Assembly: GCA_964432565.1 (NCBI GenBank)
Contig: CAYSOA010000002.1
Location: 62,001 to 126,000 of the forward strand
Direction: 5' to 3'
DNA length: 64,000 nt
Source: CAIOHW01 sp964432565
GTDB lineage: Bacteria > Bdellovibrionota > UBA1018
Shown here: positions 1-8,360 of the stretch, one piece after another
How the letters are laid out: every line of letters starts with the position of its first letter
Position numbering within the stretch: position 1 is the first letter of the stretch
Position numbers and translations under genes: made by a program
The notes under the pieces: model-generated
Seen by the model: only the letters and a program-made list of their open reading frames with translations
The model's database searches: none
What the model was told of the DNA's origin: nothing

Positions 1-866
1 CTTCCTTCGGATCTCAGCCCGATAAACTGCGGACCCCGGTCGATGACGGCGCCCGCTTCCTCGAGCTTCACCAGAACGGGCTCGAGAAACTCGGCATCAA
101 GCCCATTGACGCGAACTTCTCCGCCCGTGGCGAATCCGGCACAAAGAAAGGTTCCGGCCTCAATCCGATCGCCAATGATGCGATGAGTGCAGGAATTCAG
201 CGAATCCTTGCCCTGAACACGAATCGTCTCAGTACCCTCGCCTTCAATTTCTGCCCCCATGGCCCGCAAGGCCCGGGCAAGGTCGACGATCTCGGGCTCT
301 TTGGCACAGTTCTCAAGCAGCGACTCTCCCTTCGCCAAGGTCGCCGCCATCAGAATATTTTCGGTGGCACCGACACTCGGGTATTCGAATGCGACCCGAT
401 TTCCCACGAGACGCCTCGCATCAGCGATGACGTACCCTTCTTCGAGTTGGATTCTCGCACCCAATTTCTCAAGACCGACGAGATGATAGTTGATGGGCCG
501 CGCCCCAATGGCGCACCCGCCGGGGAGGGACACCTTCGCATGCCCGTACTTCGCCACCAGGGGACCAAGCACAAAGACCGAGGCTCGCATTGTCTTGACG
601 AGCTCATAGGGTGCCTCCTGCGAAGTGATCGTCGCGGGATCGAGCACCGCTCGATTGGCGGCGCGATCGAAGTCGACGCTCATGCCCATGTTCGCCAGAA
701 GCCTGCAGAGCGTGCGAATATCCATGAGATCGGGAACCCGATCAAAGGTACTGGGGCCAGTACCGAGAATTGCCGACACAAGCACAGGCAGCGCCGCATT
801 CTTGGCTCCACTGACTTCCACCTCACCACGAAGGGCAACGCCCCCTTGAATCTTCATCTGGTCCAT
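1..866 (-). CDS. murA: UDP-N-acetylglucosamine 1-carboxyvinyltransferase (MurA), C-terminus cut by window edge
   Basis: MurA transfers enolpyruvate from PEP to UDP-GlcNAc, the first committed cytoplasmic step of peptidoglycan synthesis. The minus-strand frame stays open to base 1, so only the N-terminal two thirds is visible. Family blocks seen are SGAKNAALPVL near the N-terminus and LPGGCAIGARP, whose Cys is the PEP-binding and fosfomycin-target residue. The ATG at 866 gives MDQMKIQGG, which lines up with the family start MDKFRVQG. The inner ATG at 857 would instead give an ATGA overlap with the prmC stop, so the start is open between these two. It is the last gene of the rho-rpmE-prfA-prmC-murA group. 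Confidence 0.95.
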   Translation of the reverse strand, partial: MDQMKIQGGVALRGEVEVSGAKNAALPVLVSAILGTGPSTFDRVPDLMDIRTLCRLLANMGMSVDFDRAANRAVLDPATITSQEAPYELVKTMRASVFVLGPLVAKYGHAKVSLPGGCAIGARPINYHLVGLEKLGARIQLEEGYVIADARRLVGNRVAFEYPSVGATENILMAATLAKGESLLENCAKEPEIVDLARALRAMGAEIEGEGTETIRVQGKDSLNSCTHRIIGDRIEAGTFLCAGFATGGEVRVNGLDAEFLEPVLVKLEEAGAVIDRGPQFIGLRSEG

Positions 867-1765
867 GCGGTCAACTCTGCCTCCAAAATGCGGCTCTTCC
901 CAGCGAGATCTGGATGGATCTTCACGTTCTCGAAGCGCCGAAGAAACAGGGACTGAATCTGGTCTGCTCGCTCGTGCGGAACTTCAAGAAAAAGCCTGCC
1001 CCCCTTCCTCAAGACTTCAGAAGCCTCCTCGGCAATCTTTCGATAATAGAATAAGGGGTCGGACTCCGGTGCAAAGAGCGCCTGAGGAGGCTCGAACCGC
1101 GCCACCTCGGGCTCAACTTCAGTCGCGTCGCGAAGCAGATAGGGTGGATTACTCACCAGGAAATCCAGCTTGCGCTGCCCTCGATCGCACCACTCTCGGA
1201 CCCGCCCCAGGACATCGCTCGACTCTTCCACTGCAAGCCAGACGATGCCGCTCTCGACCCCCAGACGGAGCGCATTGTCCTGCGCCCGCCGAAGGGCTTC
1301 GGGGCTCGATTCAGTCGCAAGCATCCGAAGTCCGGGCGCACTCTCCAGAAGAAGACTGATCGGAATCACGCCGCTTCCGGTGCCGAGATCCGCACCGAAA
1401 AGGGTCATTCCCGAAAGTGAACGAAGCCATCCCAGCACGCGCTCGACCAGCACCTCGGTCTCGGGACGAGGAATCAGCACCTCGGGACCAACCTCGAAGT
1501 AGTGACCGAAAAAACATTGCTCCCGTGTCAGATGCTGAAGAGGCACTCCTGCCTGGATTCGTTTTTCGGCCCAGATACGGGCCTGAGTGACCCACTCCGA
1601 ACCGGGAAGACTCTCTCCGGAGTGAAGTTGTGGGCGCTGCAAACGGCGACTCCCCGGGAACTCTCGATGAAATGCCGCCTCTAGCAGGATTTCGAGCTCG
1701 TGCTCGGGGAGCTTGCCTGAATAGTCGTCAAAATATTTTTGAATCAGCTCAAAGCTCGACACCAC
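854..1765 (-). CDS. prmC: Peptide chain release factor N5-glutamine methyltransferase
   Basis: PrmC (HemK) methylates the glutamine of the GGQ motif in release factors RF1 and RF2, using SAM. The SAM-binding stretch LGTGSGVIPISLL and the catalytic SNPPYLL (NPPY) motif are present. Length, about 303 aa, is normal. The open frame reaches a TTG at 1771, but a GTG at 1765 sits about 7 bases after AAGG, itself part of the prfA stop region (TAAGG), so I prefer 1765. The gene lies directly downstream of its substrate gene prfA, a classic arrangement, and overlaps murA. Confidence 0.93.
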   Translation of the reverse strand: MVSSFELIQKYFDDYSGKLPEHELEILLEAAFHREFPGSRRLQRPQLHSGESLPGSEWVTQARIWAEKRIQAGVPLQHLTREQCFFGHYFEVGPEVLIPRPETEVLVERVLGWLRSLSGMTLFGADLGTGSGVIPISLLLESAPGLRMLATESSPEALRRAQDNALRLGVESGIVWLAVEESSDVLGRVREWCDRGQRKLDFLVSNPPYLLRDATEVEPEVARFEPPQALFAPESDPLFYYRKIAEEASEVLRKGGRLFLEVPHERADQIQSLFLRRFENVKIHPDLAGKSRILEAELTAWTR

Positions 1766-1774
1766 TCGCAAACC

Positions 1775-2857
1775 TTAAGTCGAGAGCCCTTGCGCCTTGA
1801 GCGCTTCCACCTGATAGTACGCCTGCAGGCCATCAAGGATCTCATCAATCTTCCCCTCCATGACCGAGTCCAGCTGATAAAGGGTTAAACCGATTCGATG
1901 GTCCGTCAGACGTCCCTGCGGAAAGTTATAAGTCCGAATCCGCTCGCTCCTATCTCCGGTGCCCACCATGGTGCGACGAGCATCCGAATGCTCTCTCGCA
2001 GCACGCTCCTGCTCGACCTCAAGCAGTCGGGAGCGCAGGATCTTCATGGCCTTGTCCTTGTTCTTATGTTGAGAACGCTCATCCTGGCAGACCACCACCT
2101 GCCCGGTAGGAATGTGGGTAATACGGACCGCCGAGTCGGTGGTATTGACACCCTGGCCACCGGCACCGCCAGATCGAAACACATCAATGCGCAGGTCGAC
2201 CGGATTGATGTGCACGTCCACTTCCTCGGCCTCAGGCAGAACGGCCACCGTAACCGTACTGGTGTGGATCCGTCCCTGGGCCTCGGTGGCGGGAACTCGC
2301 TGAACCCGGTGGACGCCCCCCTCCCACTTCAAGCGACTGTAGACCTTCTGGCCTTCGATCATCGCGATGATTTCCTTGAAGCCCCCCAGTCCCGTTGAGT
2401 TGGCTGAAAGAATATCTACCTTCCACCCCTGTCTCTCGGCGTAGCGCTGGTAGAGGCGAAAGAGCTCACCTACAAAAAGTGCCGCCTCATCGCCCCCTGC
2501 GCCGGCCCGAATTTCGAACATCACGTTCTTTTCGTCATTGGGATCGCGCGGAAGAAGCAGGATCTGCAGGCGCCGCTTGGACTGTTCGACTTCTGGCTCG
2601 AGTCGCTTGAGCTCATCACGCGCCATCTCTGACAGCTCCGGGTCAGAATCCTCCAAAAGCTCTCGGTTGGATGACCACTCGGACTGAAGCCGCCTGAACA
2701 GGCGATACTCTTCCACCAACTCCTGAAGGGAAGCGTGCTCTCGAGAGAGCCGACGAAACTCTCCTGGCTGCTCTGCCAGGGTCGGGTCAGCCAACCGCGA
2801 TTCGAGCTCATGAAACCGTTGCTCGACGCCCTCGAGCTTGTCGAACATTCCTGCCAT
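1775..2857 (-). CDS. prfA: Peptide chain release factor 1
   Basis: RF1 reads UAA and UAG stop codons and triggers peptide release on the ribosome. The stop-codon-reading tripeptide PAT lies at about residues 189-191 and the GGQ catalytic loop (GGAGGQGVN) at about 233-235. PAT rather than SPF marks this as RF1, not RF2. Length is 360 aa, as in the family. The ATG at 2857 has AAGGG about 7 bases upstream. An internal ATG at 2848 (MFDKLEG) is also family-like but has no usable spacing. It is followed by prmC, which modifies it. Confidence 0.97.
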   Translation of the reverse strand: MAGMFDKLEGVEQRFHELESRLADPTLAEQPGEFRRLSREHASLQELVEEYRLFRRLQSEWSSNRELLEDSDPELSEMARDELKRLEPEVEQSKRRLQILLLPRDPNDEKNVMFEIRAGAGGDEAALFVGELFRLYQRYAERQGWKVDILSANSTGLGGFKEIIAMIEGQKVYSRLKWEGGVHRVQRVPATEAQGRIHTSTVTVAVLPEAEEVDVHINPVDLRIDVFRSGGAGGQGVNTTDSAVRITHIPTGQVVVCQDERSQHKNKDKAMKILRSRLLEVEQERAAREHSDARRTMVGTGDRSERIRTYNFPQGRLTDHRIGLTLYQLDSVMEGKIDEILDGLQAYYQVEALKAQGLST

Positions 2858-2900
2858 GGAAAAACCCTTACCACCGCCCCGTGCACGGGCACAAAGACCA

Positions 2901-2932
2901 AAGCCCCGGTCGCAATGGAGCGCCCGGGGCTT
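2901..2932 (-). terminator. Hairpin terminator between rpmE and prfA
   Basis: A 9-bp stem, aagccccgg at 2901-2909 pairing with ccggggctt at 2924-2932, lies 28 bases past the rpmE stop. On the minus strand it is followed by the moderately U-rich tggtctttgt. It may only partly terminate, since prfA begins about 45 bases further on. Confidence 0.55.
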
Positions 2933-2960
2933 CGAACTGAACGAGCAAAGACAAAAGTCC

Positions 2961-3161
2961 TTACTTCTTCTTGTACTTGTTCATGAACCGCTCAACGCGG
3001 CCTTCGGTGTCCATCAGCTTGTGCTTGCCGGTCCACATGGGATGGCAGTTGGAGCAGATTTCGACCTTGATGTTTTCCTGAGTCGCGCGCGTTTCGATGA
3101 CGTGTCCGCAAGCGCAGGAGACCGTTGTTTCAGTGTAGTGCGGGTGAATAGCCTGTTTCAT
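2961..3161 (-). CDS. rpmE: 50S ribosomal protein L31, zinc-binding form
   Basis: This 66-aa large-subunit protein has four cysteines, CAC at residues 16 and 18 and CSNC at 36 and 39. That is the zinc-binding C+ form rather than the zinc-free paralogue. The HPMWTGKHK block and the basic C-terminus (NKYKKK) are typical of the family. It lies between rho and prfA. A strong hairpin follows it, and a weaker one stands between it and rho, so it could be transcribed with rho or alone. Confidence 0.95.
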   Translation of the reverse strand: MKQAIHPHYTETTVSCACGHVIETRATQENIKVEICSNCHPMWTGKHKLMDTEGRVERFMNKYKKK

Positions 3162-3193
3162 AAGTTCGCCTCTGGTAACAAAATTCTAGAATC

Positions 3194-3208
3194 GGGTCAA
3201 TGACCCGG
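3194..3208 (-). terminator. Possible weak terminator after rho
   Basis: cgggtc at 3194-3199 pairs with gacccg at 3203-3208 around a 3-base loop, about 20 bases past the rho stop. On the minus strand the following sequence is AT-rich and ends in a short T run. The T tract is not contiguous, so termination is uncertain. Confidence 0.35.
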
Positions 3209-3228
3209 GACGTCAAAAACCCCGGATC

Positions 3229-4476
3229 CTAACCACTCATTCCCTTGATAAAATCTTCGTTGGTCTTGGTGTGGGCAACCTTGTCCAACAGGAACTCCAT
3301 GGCATCCAGCGTATTCATGGGGTGAAGCACCTTGCGAAGGATCCAGAGCCTGTTGAGCATGTCCTTCGGAATGAGCATTTCTTCCTTTCGCGTCGCGGAC
3401 TTATTGATGTCCAGGCACGGAAAGATGCGCTTCTCCATGAGTTTGCGGTCGAGGTGAATTTCGGAGTTACCCGTTCCCTTGAACTCTTCGAAAATGACTT
3501 CGTCCATGCGGGAGCCGGTTTCGACCAGGGCCGTGGCGATGATCGTCAGCGAGCCGCCTTCTTCAATATTACGGGCCGCACCAAAGAAGCGCTTCGGCTT
3601 ATGGAGGGCGTTGGAATCGACACCACCCGACAGGATCTTGCCCGAGGGCGGGACGACCGAGTTGTAGGCGCGGGCCAGACGGGTAATCGAGTCGAGCAGA
3701 ATCACGACGTCGTGCTTGTTCTCGACCAGGCGCTTGGCCTTTTCGAGGACCATTTCAGCGACCTGGACGTGGCGCGAGGCCTGTTCGTCGAAAGTCGAGC
3801 TGACGACTTCGCCCTTCACCGAACGCTGCATGTCGGTGACTTCTTCCGGTCGTTCATCGATCAGGAGGACGATCAGCTTGATCTCGGGATGGTTGTGGGT
3901 GATCGCGTTGGCGATCTCCTGCATCAGAACCGTCTTGCCGGCGCGCGGAGGGGCGACCACCAGGCAGCGCTGACCCTTGCCCAGCGGAACCATCATGTCG
4001 ATGATTCGGGTGCTGTACTGTGTCGGCTGATATTCGAGATTGATCCGCTGATTCGGATACAGAGGGGTCAGGTTGTCGAAGAGGACCTTCTCAGAGTTGA
4101 CCTGTGCCGTCTGGAAGTTCACGTTTTCGACCTTCAGGAGGGCAAAGTAGCGCTCTCCCTCTTTTGGGGCACGAACCGAGCCACTGACCGTGTCACCGGT
4201 GCGAAGTCCGAACCGACGAATCTGGGAGGGCGAAACGTAGACATCATCGGGACCCGGCAGGTAATTGTAATCCGGAGCACGCAGGAACCCAAAGCCGTCA
4301 GGCAGGCACTCAAGCACTCCGTCTGCGTAAATATGCTCGTCCTTTTCGGCCTTCTTTTGCAGGACGGCAAAGATCAGATCCTGCTTTCTCAGCCCGCCAG
4401 CGTTCTCAATGCCCAGCTCCTTGCCCAGCTCGACAAGGTCGCCAATCTTCTTCTCTTTCAGTTCTCTCAGATGCAT
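3229..4476 (-). CDS. rho: Transcription termination factor Rho
   Basis: Rho is a hexameric RNA-dependent ATPase that terminates transcription. An N-terminal Rho-N helix region (about 1-45) is followed by the cold-shock-like RNA-binding domain with GFGFLRAPDYNYL (about 61-73). The RecA-like motor has Walker A APPRAGKT at 175-182. Length is 415 aa, close to the E. coli protein, with no lineage-specific insertion. It is the promoter-proximal gene of the minus-strand group that continues through rpmE, prfA, prmC and murA. Confidence 0.98.
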   Translation of the reverse strand: MHLRELKEKKIGDLVELGKELGIENAGGLRKQDLIFAVLQKKAEKDEHIYADGVLECLPDGFGFLRAPDYNYLPGPDDVYVSPSQIRRFGLRTGDTVSGSVRAPKEGERYFALLKVENVNFQTAQVNSEKVLFDNLTPLYPNQRINLEYQPTQYSTRIIDMMVPLGKGQRCLVVAPPRAGKTVLMQEIANAITHNHPEIKLIVLLIDERPEEVTDMQRSVKGEVVSSTFDEQASRHVQVAEMVLEKAKRLVENKHDVVILLDSITRLARAYNSVVPPSGKILSGGVDSNALHKPKRFFGAARNIEEGGSLTIIATALVETGSRMDEVIFEEFKGTGNSEIHLDRKLMEKRIFPCLDINKSATRKEEMLIPKDMLNRLWILRKVLHPMNTLDAMEFLLDKVAHTKTNEDFIKGMSG

Positions 4477-4623
4477 GCAGAGGATTTCCTGGAATCACGC
4501 CCTAGAATGGGGCGGCAGTTTTTTGTCTGAATTTGCGGATTGGATGTCCCCCAGACGGATGGACAAGATTTCGGGTAGCAAAGGCATTTGCCCCCGTAAA
4601 GAAAAAAAGCGACTCTTGAAACC

Positions 4624-5739
4624 ATGGCCCCCGAACCACGCTCGCCCTTTCGCTGGCTTCTCGCCCTCGTTCCCATGGCCCTGGTGCTCGCCGTAGGTAT
4701 CCCCGGCGGACGCCTGGTTCAATTCGCCCTGACTCCCGCTTCGACAACTTCGGACGCGACGATCGAATTGCTGGTGACCCAGGGCAAAAGACCAGCGGAG
4801 ATCGCGATGGAGCTGGAATCGGCAGGAGTCATCTCGGACTCTCAATCTCTGCTTCTGCTGGGACGCGTCCTTCGCCAGTGGCCACTACTGAAACGTGGAG
4901 AGTACCGACTGCACGCCCGCATGAACCCATTGGAAATTTTCAACGCCTTAAAGTCGGGTGTCAGCATTCGGCACTCGGTGACGATCCGCGAAGGGCAAAA
5001 CATGTACGAGGTGGCCGCAGCCCTGGAACGAGCAGGAATCGCCTCATCGAAAACGGTTCTTGAACTTTGCCGAGACGAGGGCTTCCTTCGGAAACTCGGG
5101 CTTCCGGAGCCCGTTCCCACGTCCCTTGAGGGCTACCTGTTTCCCGATACCTACCAATTTTCGCGCTCCGACTCGCCCGAGACTGTCCTTCGGACCATGG
5201 TTCGACGGTACCGGGAGGTCTGGACTCAGGTTCGCTCCCGTTACTCGCTTCAGATCAGCAGCCTGGGCCTGAATGAACATCAACTCATCACTCTGGCCTC
5301 CATCATTGAAAAGGAAACCGGAGCCCCCGCGGAGCGCCCGCTGATCAGTTCGGTTTTCCATAATCGATTGAAGAAACGGATGCGCCTTCAGAGCGATCCC
5401 ACCACCATCTACGGAATCTGGGAGCACTATGCCGGAAACATTCGCAAGCAGGACTTGCGGACTCCCACGCCCTACAACACCTACACGGTTCCCGCCCTCC
5501 CGATAGGCCCTATCTCCAACCCGGGACGACTGGCCATCGAAGCGGCTGTCATGCCGGCAACATCAGACTACCTGTTCTTTGTTTCCCAGAATGACGGCAC
5601 CCATGTCTTCACGCGTTCGTATGGCGAACACACACAGGCCGTTCGGAAGTTTCAACTGGACCCCAAGGCTCGAGAGGGAAAAAGCTGGCGAGACTTGAGG
5701 AAGAATGGGGACCAGGGGATCAAGCAGAAAGAAAACTAA
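4624..5739 (+). CDS. mltG: Endolytic murein transglycosylase MltG
   Basis: MltG (YceG) cleaves nascent glycan strands at the inner membrane and is thought to set glycan length. An N-terminal membrane segment (about 9-30) precedes a LysM-like region, then the YceG core with LEGYLFPDTYQF and the catalytic Glu in IIEKETGAPAER. SVFHNRLKKRMRLQSDPT is also a family block. Length is 371 aa. No clear ribosome binding site precedes the ATG at 4624. It is divergent from rho and converges on ogt with a 20-base overlap. Confidence 0.94.
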   Translation: MAPEPRSPFRWLLALVPMALVLAVGIPGGRLVQFALTPASTTSDATIELLVTQGKRPAEIAMELESAGVISDSQSLLLLGRVLRQWPLLKRGEYRLHARMNPLEIFNALKSGVSIRHSVTIREGQNMYEVAAALERAGIASSKTVLELCRDEGFLRKLGLPEPVPTSLEGYLFPDTYQFSRSDSPETVLRTMVRRYREVWTQVRSRYSLQISSLGLNEHQLITLASIIEKETGAPAERPLISSVFHNRLKKRMRLQSDPTTIYGIWEHYAGNIRKQDLRTPTPYNTYTVPALPIGPISNPGRLAIEAAVMPATSDYLFFVSQNDGTHVFTRSYGEHTQAVRKFQLDPKAREGKSWRDLRKNGDQGIKQKEN

Positions 5740-6280
5740 AACGCGGATTTCTCCATGAGTGCTCCCAGGCCAGAAGCCTCTGCTTGAACTGCACCTCGGG
5801 AGCCGCAAGGTCATCGGAGCCCATGAAGCCGCCGACATCCTGGGCTCCGACCACTCGATGGCACGGCACCAGAATCAGATGCCGATTGCGCCTCAAGGCC
5901 TGGCCCACAGCGCGCGTGGCACCACCTCTGCCAATGCGGGTCGCAACCCACGAATAAGTGCGCGTTTCACCATGAGGGATGCGCATGACTGCTCGATAGA
6001 CCAGTCGCTCGAATTCCGTCCAGGAAGCGCCTTCCAATTGGGCCTCCAGGCTTGAAACACCCCCCAGAAGGTCCTCGAGCGGCTCCCCAGTCGCAAAGTA
6101 GCGCTTCAACCCCACCAGCATCTCCCGCGCCCGTGGCGATGCCAACGTGCCGCCATCCAAGCCTTCTGCGGCCGAAGCGGTTCCGGAATGAGGGAGCCAA
6201 TCCACGCGAGAAAGGCCTCCACGACCAGTCCAAGTCAGCAATAGAGTCCCGACAGGGGTAGGAAGATGCAAATGGTTCAT
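5720..6280 (-). CDS. ogt: Methylated-DNA--[protein]-cysteine S-methyltransferase
   Basis: This suicide repair protein removes methyl groups from O6-methylguanine by transfer to its own Cys. The acceptor motif LVPCHRVV puts the active Cys at about residue 140, preceded by the helix-turn-helix stretch (YSWVATRIG). The usual NP before the PCHR block reads NR here. Length is 186 aa with no AdaA domain, so it is of the Ogt/AdaB type. It converges with mltG and stands alone. Confidence 0.93.
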   Translation of the reverse strand: MNHLHLPTPVGTLLLTWTGRGGLSRVDWLPHSGTASAAEGLDGGTLASPRAREMLVGLKRYFATGEPLEDLLGGVSSLEAQLEGASWTEFERLVYRAVMRIPHGETRTYSWVATRIGRGGATRAVGQALRRNRHLILVPCHRVVGAQDVGGFMGSDDLAAPEVQFKQRLLAWEHSWRNPRFSFLSA

Positions 6281-6333
6281 GATGATGCTCAGGTTCGCAT
6301 CGCATCAAAGTGCCCTGAACGCAATTTTAACAA

Positions 6334-6384
6334 TTGACTCCGGGTCACCCGGTTTTGACAATGCGCGTTATCTTCATGTAGAAG
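6334..6384 (+). promoter_or_regulatory. Candidate tandem sigma70-type promoter
   Basis: Two overlapping hexamer pairs precede the gene at 6392. TTGACT at 6334 is 17 bases from GACAAT at 6357. A perfect TTGACA at 6355 is 18 bases from TAGAAG at 6379. The second would start the RNA almost at the ATG, giving a leaderless message. Assigned from sequence match only. Confidence 0.35.
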
Positions 6385-6391
6385 CGCGTCC

Positions 6392-7222
6392 ATGCGATCG
6401 CTGGCTCTTCTACTCCCCACTCTGGCCATCCTTTCTCCCTCCCCCTCCCAGGCATACAGCCTCTCCGATCATCGCCAGATCACTCTGGATGCCTCGCAGC
6501 TCATTCTTGACTGCTTCCCCGGCACACTGAAGCGCCAGGAGATCGAATCATTGATCGACGCCAACCTCTGGGAAGACCAAAATGTTTTGCGGAAGTGGAC
6601 CGAGTATTCGCACTTTTACCATCCGGAACACGACTTTCGTTCTCTCCGGGCGACATCTCGAGACCGGATGCTCAATCTCGAGGCCCAGCTGCGAATGCGC
6701 CCCCCCGTATCCCGCTCGCTCGACCTTCTCGGCAAGGCGCTGCATCACCTGCAGGACATGACCGTTCCGCCTCATGTTGTCCCAGTGAATCACATTTGGA
6801 CGGACGGCTTTGAGGCTCTCTCTACAGGAACCGCCCCGCCCTCCATTCGTCCCGGTGGCGCCGACTGCACCGAACTACTGAACGCATCCAGCCTCCACCC
6901 CCTGTCCGAGCTGCATCAAGCACTAGCCGAGCAAACTTGGAGACTCGTTCGCGATGGCTCCATTCCCGCCCTCCGAGTGTCACACGGAACCGAAAGACGG
7001 ATGCGGCTGCCTCTTCTGGCGTTCTGGAGTTCGAATGGGGCGTCGGAATGGGGATCCTACGGAGTCTTCGGAAACGCATTTGGCACAGAGCGCCTATCGG
7101 CCCCCATGGGAACCTATCGAATCCACCATTCAGACTACCTCTCTGTTAAACGGGAGAGAATGCAGTCTGCCGCCCGAACCAGCGCTGTTGCCATTGCCAG
7201 AGTTCTGCTGCTCGGCCTTTAA
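6392..7222 (+). CDS. Exported zinc-dependent phospholipase C / P1 nuclease-fold protein
   Basis: The 276-aa product begins with a signal peptide (MRSLALLLPTLAILSP to SQA). The core carries HFYHPEH and ALHHLQDMTVPPH. These match the metal-ligand pattern of zinc-dependent phospholipase C and S1/P1 nucleases (H...HxxxD...PxH). I infer a periplasmic or secreted hydrolase with a zinc cluster. The substrate, phospholipid or nucleic acid, cannot be told from sequence. It sits alone after a likely promoter and is followed 57 bases later by the HEAT-repeat gene on the same strand. Confidence 0.65.
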   Translation: MRSLALLLPTLAILSPSPSQAYSLSDHRQITLDASQLILDCFPGTLKRQEIESLIDANLWEDQNVLRKWTEYSHFYHPEHDFRSLRATSRDRMLNLEAQLRMRPPVSRSLDLLGKALHHLQDMTVPPHVVPVNHIWTDGFEALSTGTAPPSIRPGGADCTELLNASSLHPLSELHQALAEQTWRLVRDGSIPALRVSHGTERRMRLPLLAFWSSNGASEWGSYGVFGNAFGTERLSAPMGTYRIHHSDYLSVKRERMQSAARTSAVAIARVLLLGL

Positions 7223-7279
7223 GCAGGTCCGCCCCAGGCGAAACTACGAAATCTCGTCGCTTTCCGTTATCCTATCGGC

Positions 7280-8275
7280 ATGCCAACCTTTACTCGTCAG
7301 ACGCTTGCTCTCGGACTCGCCGCGCTCGCAGTTGCGGCATCACTGGTGTATTCGCTCCTTCACCAGAACAGTCCCGAATCCACTGTCTCGGGGAACGCCG
7401 CACGACAAGAAGCGGACTTGAGAACCCTTGGCAGTGGCGATGCCCCATGGAGCCAGCAGAGTCAGGCACTCATGCGCCTCTCCATTCAGCAAAGACCCGA
7501 AGCTCTCGACTTCATCAAGAAGAAGCTCGCGGCTCGAGACGAAAAACTTGCGCCATGGGTGACTCGCGCCCTGGGATACTACACGAACCCGGAAGCCTTT
7601 GAGCTGCTGAGAATTCAACTGAGATCCGAACAGTCCCCAGTGCGACAGGCGGCACTGGAGGCGCTGGGCATGCGTGCCCACCCCGAAAAATTGAAGATCC
7701 TTGAGGAGGCGCAGGGACTGATCAAGACCGACATCGACCACGCCCGCCTGAAAATGGCATCCATTCGCCTGACCTCAGATCCGCAGATGAAATCGGAGCT
7801 CGCTCGATCGGTCATCACCGAGCTCCGGAAGGACGGCCTCGAAACTTCGGCGCGAGCCTATCTGATCTCTCAAATCTTCTTTCAGAGCCCACGATCACCC
7901 GAAGTCGAAGGCTACTTCAACCAGATGGCCCGGAAGGTCGGCACGATCGACGAATCGTCGGCCATCGCCACCATTCGCGCTCTCAAAATTTATTGCCCCA
8001 CCAATCGTTTCTCAATCTTCAGGGACGCCCTCGCCCGTGCAAACCTCTCGATCACCGGGCAGGCCCAAATTCTGAATGAGCTGATCTTTCACTCCGACGG
8101 AGAGGCCAAGGCACTCTTGAACGAGGCCGACAGGAAGAAATTCCCCAACCCCGCTTTCCTAGAAAACCTGAAGAAGCAAATCGATCATCCGAGAATGAAA
8201 TCCCCCTGCGCATCAAGAAACTCGAGCCCAACCCCAAAAACAATGCAGCGCGCCAGCGCACCGCGTAATTCCTGA
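7280..8275 (+). CDS. Membrane-anchored HEAT-repeat protein, function unknown
   Basis: A single N-terminal hydrophobic segment (about 8-26) serves as a signal or anchor. It is followed by helical repeats such as APWVTRALGYYTNPEAFELL and SPVRQAALEALGM, typical of HEAT or PBS-lyase-like repeats. Such repeats form a protein-binding solenoid. No catalytic residues are evident. The C-terminus is Lys/Pro/Ser-rich and polar. It lies between the PLC-like gene and dnaX with no overlaps. The binding partner is unknown. Confidence 0.6.
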   Translation: MPTFTRQTLALGLAALAVAASLVYSLLHQNSPESTVSGNAARQEADLRTLGSGDAPWSQQSQALMRLSIQQRPEALDFIKKKLAARDEKLAPWVTRALGYYTNPEAFELLRIQLRSEQSPVRQAALEALGMRAHPEKLKILEEAQGLIKTDIDHARLKMASIRLTSDPQMKSELARSVITELRKDGLETSARAYLISQIFFQSPRSPEVEGYFNQMARKVGTIDESSAIATIRALKIYCPTNRFSIFRDALARANLSITGQAQILNELIFHSDGEAKALLNEADRKKFPNPAFLENLKKQIDHPRMKSPCASRNSSPTPKTMQRASAPRNS

Positions 8276-8360
8276 GTTATTTCAGTCGCTTGAGCGGATT
8301 TCCGCTTGTGCCTCCAAATAACGCACTGTATGTTCGCGGCCTCTTAAAGGGGTGGGGAAT

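Noticed and set aside
3271..4530. A long plus-strand open frame antisense to rho (419 codons)
   Set aside because: It mirrors rho codon by codon. The protein has no family features, while Rho is unmistakable on the other strand. Similar long shadows exist over hutU (42381-43817) and the S8 protease (12802-14058).
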